Shown here: one piece after another, positions 53,345 to 62,286 of the stretch | Numbering within the stretch: position 1 is the stretch's first letter | Layout: the number at the start of each line of letters is the position of its first letter | NCBI RefSeq assembly: GCF_002795245.1 | Contig: NZ_PGVG01000005.1 | Coordinates: 124,001-188,000, forward strand | Direction of reading: 5' to 3' | DNA: 64,000 nt | From: Bradyrhizobium forestalis | GTDB lineage: Bacteria > Pseudomonadota > Alphaproteobacteria > Rhizobiales > Xanthobacteraceae | The notes under the pieces: model-generated | The model's input: the letters and a program-made list of their open reading frames with translations, nothing else | Database searches by the model: none | Told to the model about the DNA's origin: nothing | Program-made: the position numbers and the translations under genes

Positions 53345-54649
53345 ATGCGTGTTCTCTTGGTCGGCATCAATTATGCCCCCGATCTGATCGGCGTGGCGAA
53401 ATATAACGCCGAGCTCTGTGAAAGTTTGGCAGCCGAAGGTCATGAAGTCAGAGTGATTACGGCGCCCCCCTATTATCCCGCCTGGAAGATCCCTCCTGCG
53501 TTCAAATCGTCGTACTTCAGATCGAGAGATATTGACGGTGTTCGAGTAACGCGTACGCCGATTTATGTGCCCGGACATCCCTCGGGCGTTAGACGGCTGG
53601 TCCACCACGCTTCATTCGCGCTCACGAGCGCGGCGCCGGTCCTGTTTGAGGCGCTATCCTGGCGGCCTGACGTTATGATCGCTGTCGCGCCATCGCTGAT
53701 GTCGGCTGCCTTCGTCTCGTTCGTCGCTCGTCGCGTCGGCGCCAAATCATGGCTTCACGTGCAGGATTTCGAGGTGGATGCGGCGTTCGATCTTGGTTTG
53801 CTGCGCAATCCTTCTCTGCGAAAGTGGATGCTTCGAGTCGAAGCGGCGATCCTCCAATCGTTCGACAACGTTTCAACCATCTCTCAAGCAATGGTGGAGC
53901 GCTTGAGAATCAAGGGGCTGGGGCCCGACAAAACCGCCGAGGTGAGAAACTGGATTGACACCACCGCGATCTGCCCGGGCTCTCGAGCGACCAAATACCG
54001 CCAGGAACTGAACCTGGGCGACGGCGATATCGTTGCACTCTATTCCGGAACGATGTCCAACAAGCAAGGCCTCGAGCTCGTGATCGAGGCTGCGATTGGT
54101 TTAGAGGAGAGTCATCCGCATATCCACTTCATCCTTGCAGGCGAGGGGCCTCATAAAGGGAGGCTCGAGCAGCTCGCCGCCGGACATCGCAATGTCCATT
54201 TTCTCGGGCTTCAGCCTGTCGATAGCTTCAATCAACTGATGGCCACGGCCGATTTTCATCTGATTCCACAGAAAGCCGAGGCCGCCGATCTGGTGTTGCC
54301 CTCGAAACTCGGCGCGATCTTCGCATCTGCGCGGCCGGTCATTGCAATGGCCGAAGAAGGCACCGGCCTCGCGGCCGAAGTCACGAAGGCGGGTCTTGTG
54401 ATTCCACCGGGAGATTCGTCGGCTCTCGAACTTGCGATTTGTCAGCTCAGTGAAGCGCCGGCCCTCCGTGAGCATTACGGCGAAGAAGGAAGAAGGCGAG
54501 CCCTCGATCGTTGGGATCGACGCACGATCGTGCGTCGGTGGTCGGACGCCATGACAGGCCAGGGCAATGCGACTGGGAAGAATATCGGCCTGAAAGGCGC
54601 TGCCGGCGACATTGGGATTCCGGTGGAGGATGCCGTTCGGTCGCCTTGA
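53345..54649 (+). CDS. wcaI: WcaI-type glycosyltransferase
   Basis: A 434-residue GT-B glycosyltransferase of the colanic acid WcaI type. It starts MRVLLVGINYAPDLIGVAKY, followed by HEVRVITAPPYYPAWKIPPA and, in the C-terminal half, VALYSGTMSNKQGLELVIEA and DLVLPSKLGAIFASARPVIA, all typical. It lies 61 bases after fcl on the same strand, and could transfer fucose made by Gmd and Fcl. The sugar is an inference from context. The gene is followed by a hairpin shared with convergent gmd. Confidence 0.9.
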   Translation: MRVLLVGINYAPDLIGVAKYNAELCESLAAEGHEVRVITAPPYYPAWKIPPAFKSSYFRSRDIDGVRVTRTPIYVPGHPSGVRRLVHHASFALTSAAPVLFEALSWRPDVMIAVAPSLMSAAFVSFVARRVGAKSWLHVQDFEVDAAFDLGLLRNPSLRKWMLRVEAAILQSFDNVSTISQAMVERLRIKGLGPDKTAEVRNWIDTTAICPGSRATKYRQELNLGDGDIVALYSGTMSNKQGLELVIEAAIGLEESHPHIHFILAGEGPHKGRLEQLAAGHRNVHFLGLQPVDSFNQLMATADFHLIPQKAEAADLVLPSKLGAIFASARPVIAMAEEGTGLAAEVTKAGLVIPPGDSSALELAICQLSEAPALREHYGEEGRRRALDRWDRRTIVRRWSDAMTGQGNATGKNIGLKGAAGDIGIPVEDAVRSP

Positions 54650-54690
54650 TGCATTCGATCGCAGTTTGGACGCGATGATGTCGTCCGAAA

Positions 54691-54718
54691 AAATGAGCGC
54701 CACCATGGGCGCTCATTT
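54691..54718. terminator. Bidirectional terminator between wcaI and gmd
   Basis: Stem AAATGAGCGCC (54691-54701) pairs with GGCGCTCATTT (54708-54718) around ACCATG. On the minus strand it is followed by a T-run, giving a good intrinsic terminator for gmd; on the plus strand the U-tract is shorter. Confidence 0.85.
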
Positions 54719-54755
54719 GCTTGGCTCGGTCGCCTTGCTGGCTGATCTACAAGAA

Positions 54756-55847
54756 CTACTCGTGGCGCGGATAGTATCTAAACCCGTGCTGCTTGATGAG
54801 TTCGTCGCGTTTTGCGGACTCGAGATCTTCCTTCATCATTTCTCGAACCAGGCTTTCGAACGACGTCTTGGGCTCCCAGCCGAGCTTCTGCTTGGCCTTT
54901 GATGGATCGCCAAGAAGCGTCGCGACCTCAGTGGGGCGGAAATAGCGGGGATCGACGGAAACGACACACTTGCCGGTCTTGGCGTCATATCCCTTCTCAT
55001 CGACGCCGCTCCCTTCCCAGCGAACCGTCATGCCCACTTCGTTTGCAGCGACATTGACAAAATCTCGGACCGAATGCTGCACGCCTGTCGCAATCACGAA
55101 ATCTTCCGGCTTGTCCTGCTGCAGCATCAGCCATTGCATTTCGACATAGTCACGCGCGTGTCCCCAATCGCGCAGGGCGTCCAGATTACCCAGATAAAGC
55201 CGCTCCTGCAGGCCCAAATGAATGCGCGCGAGAGCCCGGGTAATCTTTCGGGTGACGAAGGTTTCGCCCCGGACCGGAGATTCGTGGTTAAAGAGGATGC
55301 CGTTGCAGGCATACATATCGTAAGCTTCGCGGTAATTGACCGTGATCCAGTATGCGTAAAGCTTGGCGACTGCGTACGGTGAGCGGGGATAGAAGGGCGT
55401 CGTCTCCTTTTGAGGGATCTCCTGGACCAAACCGTACAGTTCGGACGTCGAGGCCTGATAGAAGCGCGCCTTCTTCTCCAAGCCTGTAATGCGCATGGCC
55501 TCAAGGATGCGGAGCGTGCCAAGGGCGTCGGAATTCGCAGTGTATTCGGGTTCCTCGAATGAAACGGCAACGTGGCTCTGCGCCGCCAGATTGTAGATCT
55601 CGTCTGGCTGCACTTGGCCAACGATCCGGATCAGGCTCGAGGAATCCGTCAGATCGCCATAGTGAAGCCGGAACGGTGGATCGGGCTCGTGCGGATCTAG
55701 ATAGAGATGATCAATGCGATCCGTATTGAAGAGGGAGGTCCGGCGCTTGATGCCGTGAACCTCGTAACCCTTCTGCAGAAGGAGTTCAGCCAAATAGGCG
55801 CCGTCCTGGCCGGTGACGCCGGTAATAAGTGCTCGTCTCTTTGTCAT
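54756..55847 (-). CDS. gmd: GDP-mannose 4,6-dehydratase
   Basis: A 363-residue SDR enzyme converting GDP-D-mannose to GDP-4-keto-6-deoxy-D-mannose, the first step to GDP-L-fucose. Motifs: [71 protein letters not shown] and the catalytic pair in [20 protein letters not shown]. It is of full family length. It works with Fcl, encoded on the opposite strand about 1.5 kb away. Confidence 0.96.
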   Translation of the reverse strand: MTKRRALITGVTGQDGAYLAELLLQKGYEVHGIKRRTSLFNTDRIDHLYLDPHEPDPPFRLHYGDLTDSSSLIRIVGQVQPDEIYNLAAQSHVAVSFEEPEYTANSDALGTLRILEAMRITGLEKKARFYQASTSELYGLVQEIPQKETTPFYPRSPYAVAKLYAYWITVNYREAYDMYACNGILFNHESPVRGETFVTRKITRALARIHLGLQERLYLGNLDALRDWGHARDYVEMQWLMLQQDKPEDFVIATGVQHSVRDFVNVAANEVGMTVRWEGSGVDEKGYDAKTGKCVVSVDPRYFRPTEVATLLGDPSKAKQKLGWEPKTSFESLVREMMKEDLESAKRDELIKQHGFRYYPRHE

Positions 55848-56111
55848 ATCGATCCCAAAATGGAAATTTGTGCTTACACGAAATTGACTTGGTTAGGGAG
55901 CGTGAAACAGAGCGAAAATCAAGCTTAGATTAACAGCGTCTGGCTCAAGCGGTGGCGCCAAAGATGTCCCCAACAGAGTACTTGCGAGGTGCGGCGGCCT
56001 TCCAGTCTTTTGCCGTAGCTGGACTACCAAGCGTTCAAGCCGCGCGGAAAAAGCTGGATCGGGTCCGATGACGGCTTTCAGGCATGGCCCTGTAGTTGTC
56101 CAGAAGACTAC

Positions 56112-56678
56112 CTAGAAGGCAGCGACTTCCCGTGTCCACCGTCGTGGATCCGTGCCTGACTCCGCCCGCACGATAGTGAACCGATCCAGCGCGTCGATGA
56201 GCGGCGTCACCACCGGGCTTAGATTGTCGAGCACAAGGAGAGCTCTTCCCTCGCGCACGAGCAGCACGAGGTGGTGCTCTCCGGTTGCTCGGATGACGAC
56301 CTCTGCAAGAAGGAGCGCCGAACTGGGCCAACCGGAACGCAGCAGCAGATGTCGCTTGGTGACGGCGTAGTCGCCGCAGTTGCCTTCGTAAGGGAATATC
56401 TGCCACTCCGCGTCACGCCGACTTGCAGGCGGATCTTTCGGCGCTATGCCGAAATTCACCGTTGAATTGATCTGGGCAAGTTCCCGCCAACGTTGAATTG
56501 AGGAGCGGAAATCTCGGATCCTTCGATCGTCGTGACGCTGGCAATCGTCAGGATATTGAATGCAGAATTGTGAAAATGACAGCGGTGGCGTCACCGCCTG
56601 GGATTCGTAGTTCGAATAGGCGGGCTGGCCGCACACGCAATACATCATGGCCAGCATGCGGAGCGCATGTCTGATCAT
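56112..56678 (-). CDS. BTLCP family (LapG-like) cysteine peptidase, second copy
   Basis: A 188-residue exported BTLCP protein with the Cys-His-Asp triad in EGNCGDYAVTKRHLLL, TGEHHLVLLVREG and LLVLDNLSPVV. The signal peptide is short (MIRHALRMLAMMYCVCGQ). The N-terminal mature part PLSFSQFCIQYPDDCQRHDD has two cysteines. It parallels the product of 26989-27615 (GDCNDYAVTKR, GEHHLVVVV), but it is shorter and more divergent. It lies after gmd at the right border of the polysaccharide locus. The substrate is unknown. Confidence 0.85.
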   Translation of the reverse strand: MIRHALRMLAMMYCVCGQPAYSNYESQAVTPPLSFSQFCIQYPDDCQRHDDRRIRDFRSSIQRWRELAQINSTVNFGIAPKDPPASRRDAEWQIFPYEGNCGDYAVTKRHLLLRSGWPSSALLLAEVVIRATGEHHLVLLVREGRALLVLDNLSPVVTPLIDALDRFTIVRAESGTDPRRWTREVAAF

Positions 56679-56916
56679 CGAAAGTTCGCCTGACATCCTT
56701 GATTGTTAGGCGAAGTATATTGCGGTGCAATGGAAGCGCTATGACAATTATGAGGCAATTTATGCCCATTCGTGCATCAGGGCGCGCGCTCGATCTCAAC
56801 GGAGTGAAGGCCCACGGTGCAGTCCGTGGCCTTGAACATCTGCAAGATCCAAAGACATGTAAGCCGTCTGCTCCTGCTCTATCACGTCGCCGTTTGAGGC
56901 CGCTCACCGAATGAAG

Positions 56917-57567
56917 CTAGGGTCCATGCAACGCCTCATTTGAAAATCCTCCTCGCCGGAACGTGACGTCGCTTGGCTGACCTTTGCGCGCAGCAATATT
57001 GGCAAGGTCTGCCCTTCTTGAACGTCGAAAGTTGTTGATCTCCTTCAGCAACATCAAGCGTCGAAGCTGTGCTCCGTTCAGGAGCGATTCAAACAGCGCA
57101 AGGATCTCACGCGCCTGAACATAGACCTCCATGCTGATAGCGTGTTGATCAAAGCCGTACGATCGGAGACGGGCTTCGATGTCGAGCGCCGCAGAAGCGT
57201 CCAATTGCCAGTCCAGGGCATTACCGATGGTGTAGATTTCGGCTACATCCTGGAAGTCCGGGGCAATGCCTGCCAGATCGACGCGGCGAAGAGTCATCTC
57301 GACGGCCTTTTGGCGATAGGTGCTCAGGAGCCTATGCCGCAGAATCCGGTAGCGTTGCATCTCCCAGGAGAGTTCTGCGATGTCGATAGCGAGCAGCCAT
57401 TCGATGGCAGACTGGGGATCGAGGTCGCTGAAGATGACAGTCTGAAGAGCCTGATAGTGGTCGATGTTCTCTCCGGGAAGAAGTTGCGGCGGAGGGCACA
57501 GCGCCTCGAATTGAGGCGGCAAGACGCTCTTCGATTGCGGTTGATGAAGGTTGATAGGACCATTCAT
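56917..57567 (-). CDS. Unknown protein coupled to ERF recombination gene
   Basis: A 216-residue cytoplasmic, mostly helical protein with no recognised domain. Segments include [59 protein letters not shown] and [20 protein letters not shown]. The ATG overlaps the stop of the ERF-HNH gene by four bases (ATGA), so it is co-translated with phage-type recombination genes. The Arg-rich tail ([20 protein letters not shown]) could bind nucleic acid. Related proteins may exist in rhizobial mobile DNA, but no function is known to me. Confidence 0.7.
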   Translation of the reverse strand: MNGPINLHQPQSKSVLPPQFEALCPPPQLLPGENIDHYQALQTVIFSDLDPQSAIEWLLAIDIAELSWEMQRYRILRHRLLSTYRQKAVEMTLRRVDLAGIAPDFQDVAEIYTIGNALDWQLDASAALDIEARLRSYGFDQHAISMEVYVQAREILALFESLLNGAQLRRLMLLKEINNFRRSRRADLANIAARKGQPSDVTFRRGGFSNEALHGP

Positions 57568-58745
57568 TGACCTTGCGCCTCCGACCGCGGACGCGATGGC
57601 GGTACGGCAACTGTTGCTCCGTTCGCCAAGTGGAAGGGACTAGCGTCCCAAAGCTCCTTCGCTATTTGCAGAGGCGAAATTTGCAGATTGGCCCACCAAG
57701 CCGTCTCGTTTCCGTGCCGATGCAGGGATTGGTGATGGGACCGGCAAAGCGGGACGGTAAACTCGTCGCTGACTTTTCGGCCCAAGGTGCGCGGTTGAGC
57801 AAACTTCAGGTGATGCGCGTCGGCAGGGGTCTTCTGGCAAACCAGACACCCCTGGCCGCGGATGAACGCGAGGTGATCTTTACTGCGTCTCCGAGGCGGC
57901 TCTTTCGGGAAGGCTAGGCCGACCTGTTCTACGGAAGTGGCATTGGCGGGCACGTGAAGGTTGTCGGATCTTTGCGAAGGAAGTTCGCCCGGTAAGAGCT
58001 GTCTGACCGTTAACGCGGGCTGCTGATCTGCTACATCAAGATCGGCAAGGGCGGCTTGCTCGAACCTCTTCTGGTAGGCCTCCTCGAGCACGCGAGCGTC
58101 CACCTCCACGAGAGTGTTCTTGAGGGGAAGGCTGATCTTGGCCCAGACGAGCAGGTCCTCACCGCCTTCCCGCAGAGCAAGCTCGCCCAACAGCCGGTCC
58201 AGGAGCTCGGCGGAGCGTTCAGGGGGTAAGACCGCGGGCCGGTTGAGAACGCCCTTCGGAGCTTTTCCCTTCGAGCCAGGCGCGGCCTGCGGCTCGGTGG
58301 CGGCTGGAGGGCCTGTGACAACATCAGGGGCGTCCAAATCATCCTCTCCCGCTATCCCAACCAGGGCAAAGAGGGCATACCGGCGGGCATAAGTCAGCGC
58401 CGCGCCCATCCGGTGCGGCGCATCGACCTCCTTGCTGGCGCAGACCGGTAGGTCCGAGGAGATCCATTCGCCGGAAGCATGGGCAAGCAAGGTGGTGAGA
58501 TGGATCTGTCCGGTGACCTGCTCGATCCGGGTGGTCTGGATGGTGGCGATCTCCTGCTGGCTTAGCGTCTTGCGGACGATGTCGAGGCCCGAGGCCAGTG
58601 AAGCGTAGCGGAAGGTCCGATCATCCTCCCGCGGGAAGGGAGACCGGATCACGGCGGTCAGCGTCTTCTCGGGGTTCGTCAATTCGGCTTGGGCCCGGGC
58701 GAGGGCGGCAGCGATGGTCCCGATGCGCTCACTGGACTGATGCAT
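57564..58745 (-). CDS. ERF-family ssDNA-annealing protein fused to HNH/DUF968-like nuclease domain
   Basis: A 393-residue protein. The N-terminal part (about 1-150) is an ERF single-strand annealing protein: [40 protein letters not shown] and [20 protein letters not shown] then GEDDLDAP, the ERF core. The C-terminal part (about 310-375) reads [40 protein letters not shown], with the C-x2-C and C-x2-HH pattern of HNH/DUF968-type nucleases. A linker of about 150 residues joins them. ATG 58745 overlaps the YqaJ gene by 17 bases. Annealing plus nuclease in one chain suggests phage-type recombination. It is A/T-neutral. Confidence 0.85.
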   Translation of the reverse strand: MHQSSERIGTIAAALARAQAELTNPEKTLTAVIRSPFPREDDRTFRYASLASGLDIVRKTLSQQEIATIQTTRIEQVTGQIHLTTLLAHASGEWISSDLPVCASKEVDAPHRMGAALTYARRYALFALVGIAGEDDLDAPDVVTGPPAATEPQAAPGSKGKAPKGVLNRPAVLPPERSAELLDRLLGELALREGGEDLLVWAKISLPLKNTLVEVDARVLEEAYQKRFEQAALADLDVADQQPALTVRQLLPGELPSQRSDNLHVPANATSVEQVGLAFPKEPPRRRSKDHLAFIRGQGCLVCQKTPADAHHLKFAQPRTLGRKVSDEFTVPLCRSHHQSLHRHGNETAWWANLQISPLQIAKELWDASPFHLANGATVAVPPSRPRSEAQGQ

Positions 58746-59592
58746 GGGGCTCCTCCGTCGCCTGAGCCTCGAAGCTGATCGCGCCGGACTTGGAGCGCTT
58801 AGCCTTGATGCCATGGCCGGTCGCTTCCTTGACGTCCTCCGGCATCAGTTTTTTCAAGTCGGCTTTAGCCGACTCATGCTGCCCGTGTGCGTCGCGGGTT
58901 CGCAGATAGGTGGCTGCCAGCTCCGCCCACTGATTGGACGAGGACATATCAACGACCTTGACCGCCTCCAGCCGCGGGCGGGGCGTCTCGATGTTGAACA
59001 GCACGGGCGGCTCGCCGCTCTGGACACAGCGCCAAAATTTCTTCTCGGCGGTGAGCAGGAGATGTTGGTAGAGCGGGTCGGCATGGATCTTGATCTCGAC
59101 CCATTTGCCGCCGCCGGTGATGATTGAGAGCACCGCATTGCGGGCGGCGATGACCCACATGTTATGCTGCAGCTGAGCCATGTGCTTCTCGGCCGCAGCT
59201 TCCTCCGTGAAGGCCCAGGGCAGCATGAACTTGGCTTCGAAGACGGCGCCGGTCTGTTCGACGGTCCCATCCAGCGTTGCTGCCATCCATTTGTGAACTG
59301 GGTGACGGACACGCTTCTGGATATCCTTGACGGTGTGACCGCTCGCGCGTTGGTACCAGGCACGGTTCAAGACCTCAGTGACCGTGCCGAGCTGGACAAT
59401 GAGATTGTCCGAGAGATCCTCAGGCTCTGCTTCACCGCGCTTTTCGCGCCAAAGGCGGATGAGGCTCTCCTGGTCCTCCCCCATAATGATGCGGGCGTCC
59501 GAGCCGCCAATGAAATGCCGCCGGTCGTTCGGGTTGAACCTGATGATTTGATGTTGTGGCCCGGCCGGGCCGTCACTCTGTACGCTACGCAC
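58729..59592 (-). CDS. YqaJ-type viral recombinase/exonuclease
   Basis: A 287-residue PD-(D/E)XK exonuclease of the YqaJ/lambda-Exo family, which resects DNA ends to feed the annealing protein. Visible are [20 protein letters not shown] (typical N-terminal signature), [20 protein letters not shown] with the catalytic D...E-x-K (GAVFEAKFM), and [20 protein letters not shown] (the Q-x2-H..M helix). The start is GTG at 59592. It is the first gene of the minus-strand trio; the ERF-HNH gene overlaps it by 17 bases. Confidence 0.88.
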   Translation of the reverse strand: MRSVQSDGPAGPQHQIIRFNPNDRRHFIGGSDARIIMGEDQESLIRLWREKRGEAEPEDLSDNLIVQLGTVTEVLNRAWYQRASGHTVKDIQKRVRHPVHKWMAATLDGTVEQTGAVFEAKFMLPWAFTEEAAAEKHMAQLQHNMWVIAARNAVLSIITGGGKWVEIKIHADPLYQHLLLTAEKKFWRCVQSGEPPVLFNIETPRPRLEAVKVVDMSSSNQWAELAATYLRTRDAHGQHESAKADLKKLMPEDVKEATGHGIKAKRSKSGAISFEAQATEEPHASVQ

Positions 59593-60052
59593 TGGTATCT
59601 CCTACTCCAGAACAGCGGCGCTCTTCGCCGCACTGCCTGAAGCCCCGCGTCCGCGAGGCGAGATACCGGCGCTGCCATCGCGTCGGGCCGACTCAGTAAC
59701 GCTCCAATTGCAGCGTAATGCCAGTCCTTTTTGCAGCAATCTTGCTGCTCATGTTGCCGCGAGATTATTGGCGATGATCAGCAAAGGGAAAGCCCGATGA
59801 GCGGACTGTGTAGGACGCGCCCTCGCTCGAAACTGACAAATCGAAGCCAAAACGGGCGAGGGGCAAGTACCAAAGAGCGGGGGCCGGCCTTTGGTCTCAA
59901 GGGCTTTCGGCGGGGTTCGGCGGACTCTCCTCCTGAATGCATGGAAGCCACCAACCTCCCACGGTCGGCTCTGTTTCTCGACCTGCGGCTTGAAGTCGTA
60001 GCTACTTCGAGGGAAGCGTCGGGACAAGAGCAAGATCCGAGTAGAAGGCGGC
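59593..60052. other. Intergenic region, nothing recognised
   Basis: About 460 bases between the divergent recombination operon and the small plus-strand gene at 60053. A 127-codon plus-strand frame from 59731 is low in family resemblance and overlaps the next gene, so it is not called. Promoters for both directions must lie here. Confidence 0.5.
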
Positions 60053-60442
60053 ATGGCATCAGAACGAAAAATCACAGCGAACCGATCGAACGCCAAACGG
60101 AGCACCGGTCCTAAGACCAACGTCGGTAAGGCGCGGTCGAGTCGCAATTCCCGTCAACACGGTCTCTCGCGTCTGAACTTAGAAGGCGATGTGAGCTCCA
60201 GCGCATTGGCCGGCGCCATCACCGTGGGTCTGGCGCAACAAAGCTTATTCGAGGTGGAGAATCTCGTCTGGGGCACTCTTTGGCTCGGCCGCATCCGACA
60301 GGCCCGCCATGATATGCTTGTCGCGTTTATGGAAAGCCCGAGTCCGAGGCTGGCGAAACGTCTTGCCGGATTGGAGCGCTATGAGAAACCGATCCGGGCC
60401 GCGCGACGGCGGGTCCTGAAGCGCTGGCTGAAGCAGGAATGA
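60053..60442 (+). CDS. Hypothetical basic protein (STGPKT type)
   Basis: A 129-residue very basic protein: MASERKITANRSNAKRSTGP, KTNVGKARSSRNSRQHGLSR, then a helical part (RQARHDMLVAFMESPSPRLA) and RAARRRVLKRWLKQE at the end. The motif NRxNAxxSTGPKT-x-GKARSSRNSxxHGL is shared by a large family of uncharacterised proteins in alphaproteobacterial mobile DNA. It may bind nucleic acid. It stands alone on the plus strand. The function is unknown. Confidence 0.75.
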   Translation: MASERKITANRSNAKRSTGPKTNVGKARSSRNSRQHGLSRLNLEGDVSSSALAGAITVGLAQQSLFEVENLVWGTLWLGRIRQARHDMLVAFMESPSPRLAKRLAGLERYEKPIRAARRRVLKRWLKQE

Positions 60443-60526
60443 CAAAGAGGGGAGGACGTCGGCGTTTAGAGAGCTTGTCGAACCCACGTCCTGTTGGCTC
60501 GCGAACGGTGAGGATCTCCATCTTGC

Positions 60527-60748
60527 TCAATCGTGCGCCATTCGAGCAAGGAGCGTGGCGGCATCATGAAGCCGTCCGGCTTCGTAGATTAGTTGCTCAA
60601 TATCCATGGAGACCCGAACCGCTTCCGTTACACCACCTGCCTCCGCACACGCCTGTGCCGCCTTGGCGATCTGCTCGGCCGCCTTCAGCTTGGCGTGGAT
60701 TTCCCCAAGGCACGCCTTAATCGCAGGTTCGAAAATTTGCGCTTCCAT
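60527..60748 (-). CDS. Small hypothetical helical protein
   Basis: A 73-residue helical protein: MEAQIFEPAIKACLGEIHAK, LKAAEQIAKAAQACAEAGGV, TEAVRVSMDIEQLIYEAGRL and HDAATLLARMAHD. ATG 60748 is preferred over a longer frame. It has the look of a small antitoxin-like or structural protein, but no family is recognised. It is on the same strand as the XRE gene 131 bases upstream. Confidence 0.65.
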   Translation of the reverse strand: MEAQIFEPAIKACLGEIHAKLKAAEQIAKAAQACAEAGGVTEAVRVSMDIEQLIYEAGRLHDAATLLARMAHD

Positions 60749-60878
60749 GGATGGGCGAACTCCGTTGAGAGGTTGAGCGGCGGAATGGACGCTCCAATCG
60801 ACGCTGAAGTCCAGCCATTTTCGAGTCAACCTGGGCGCGCTCGGAGGACCGGAGGCGCGCATCGTTGCATCAGCCCAC

Positions 60879-61124
60879 CTATTCCGCCTTGGCCCGCAGA
60901 AACCGCCGAAGTAGCTTCAGCGGATCAGCCCCAAGCGCCTCTGCGATAGCGATAAACTCGATGACATCAAGGCGCCGCTCGCCGCCTTCGTACTTGGCTA
61001 CGAAAGACTGCGGCTTGCGGAGCTTTTTGGCGAGCGCCTGTTGGCGGATGCCCGCTTTATGTCGCGTTGCGACAAGAAGGGCCATGAGGCGGGCATACTC
61101 GGCGGATTTGAGGGACTTTTCCAT
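60879..61124 (-). CDS. XRE-family helix-turn-helix regulator
   Basis: An 81-residue single-domain DNA-binding protein. The HTH is in LMALLVATRHKAGIRQQALA, KKLRKPQSFVAKYEGGERRL and DVIEFIAIAEALGADPLKLL. A TTG start at 61160 would add 12 residues. It is divergent from the PD-(D/E)XK-like gene at 61308, with about 180 bases between, the arrangement of a repressor controlling its neighbour. It may also control the small gene downstream. Confidence 0.88.
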   Translation of the reverse strand: MEKSLKSAEYARLMALLVATRHKAGIRQQALAKKLRKPQSFVAKYEGGERRLDVIEFIAIAEALGADPLKLLRRFLRAKAE

Positions 61125-61307
61125 TCGCCGCCGGGCAGGTTTCGATTCGGCGGCGGCCAATGTGATCCTAGGATGGGATTATCCCAAAACAGGATAGAAT
61201 TAACTCTCGTATGCGAAGCTGGTTGGTGGGGCGCTCGGTTGTGCTGGACTTGTGCGGCCAGCGGAGCGCAATGGCGGGGTATGGCTGACCTCAAAAGGAG
61301 ATTTAAA

Positions 61308-61823
61308 ATGCTCGCTGAACTGCATCACGACCCGCTGACACCTCACTCCCGCGCCTCGCATATTCGGGAGCAGGCGCTCCTTCATCTTTTTCTCGGGCAG
61401 CTCATGGCCGCACGCTGGCAGCAGGGCCGTCATGACATCGAGGTGCTCACCAGCGAGGTGGACCGGGGCGGCTACGACATCGTGCTGGAAGCCAACGGTA
61501 TCCTCCGGCACGTCCAGCTGAAGTCGACGTTTTCCGGCTCCAGCGTCCGCCACGTGACCGTCAGCACCCGGTTGCTGGAAAAGCCCAGCGGCTGCGTCAT
61601 TTGGCTTGAGGTCGACCAGCGCACGCTGGCCTTCGAGCGCTACTTCTGGTTCGGCGGCCAGCCGGGAGCGCGGCTGCCGGATCTGGGCTCGAAGGTCAGC
61701 CGGCATACGCGCGGGGATAGCAGCGGGCAGAAGCTCGAACGTCCCTTGCACCGCGACCTTGGCAAGGCCTGCTTCGAGCGGGTCGATAGCACGGAAGAGC
61801 TGCTCGCCAGGCTGTTCGGTTAG
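61308..61823 (+). CDS. Hypothetical protein with PD-(D/E)XK-like nuclease motif
   Basis: A 171-residue cytoplasmic protein. The pattern HIREQALLHLFLGQL (Glu21), SEVDRGGYDIVLEANG (Asp57) and RHVQLKSTFSG (Gln70-x-Lys72) is that of a PD-(D/E)XK restriction-like fold, with Q in place of the second acidic residue. The start at 61308 is set by AAAAGGAG eight bases upstream; the frame continues upstream to 61041 without such support. It is divergent from an XRE regulator. The C-terminal half (RTLAFERYFWFGGQPGARLP and LERPLHRDLGKACFERVDST) is unassigned. It could be a nuclease of a defence or mobile-element module. This is inferred. Confidence 0.7.
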   Translation: MLAELHHDPLTPHSRASHIREQALLHLFLGQLMAARWQQGRHDIEVLTSEVDRGGYDIVLEANGILRHVQLKSTFSGSSVRHVTVSTRLLEKPSGCVIWLEVDQRTLAFERYFWFGGQPGARLPDLGSKVSRHTRGDSSGQKLERPLHRDLGKACFERVDSTEELLARLFG

Positions 61824-62286
61824 CTCACCGCCCAGAGAGACCGCCCAGAGAGAAGGGCGGCCCCGCGATCCGGAGTTCGGTGCTGCGGCCGCTCGTTCTC
61901 CCAACAGGCGTCTGAGTCTTGAGTCAGGCCTGCCGGCTTGCGGACCGCGCGCGGGGCGAACAAGGGCAAAAAGTCGATAGGCTCTTAAAGGCCCAGGGAA
62001 GGCCGCAGAGAAGATTTGCACCCTGCCCGCACTCCGACAGGTCCGAAATCCTTTAAATGGCGCCCAAAGGTCAAATGTTTGTGGCGCGTCTATCGAATTG
62101 GGCCAAAGAATACTCAACAAAGACAAAGCTTTAGCGGGGTGCTGGGGACGAGTGGAGATCGTAATTTTCGTGCAAGGGCGGCCTGCGGCTGCGAGGGAAA
62201 GCTCGCCTCGCGCCCCTGCGGGTAGAACGCGGGATTGGCACAAGTTATGCTATAATTGGCTGATACATGGTCGTGGAGCCAATTTG
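61824..62286. other. Intergenic region before the TetR gene
   Basis: About 460 bases without a convincing gene. It contains short A/T-rich stretches and an extended -10 promoter motif near its right end at 62248. Nothing else is recognised. Confidence 0.5.
62248..62256 (+). promoter_or_regulatory. Extended -10 promoter (TGC-TATAAT)
   Basis: TGCTATAAT, a consensus -10 box with the TG extension. The -35 region is poor. It lies about 30 bases before the TetR-family gene start at 62287, so the message would have a short leader. Confidence 0.55.

Noticed and set aside
59731..60114. Plus-strand frame of 127 codons
   Set aside because: No family pattern, and it overlaps the better-supported gene at 60053.
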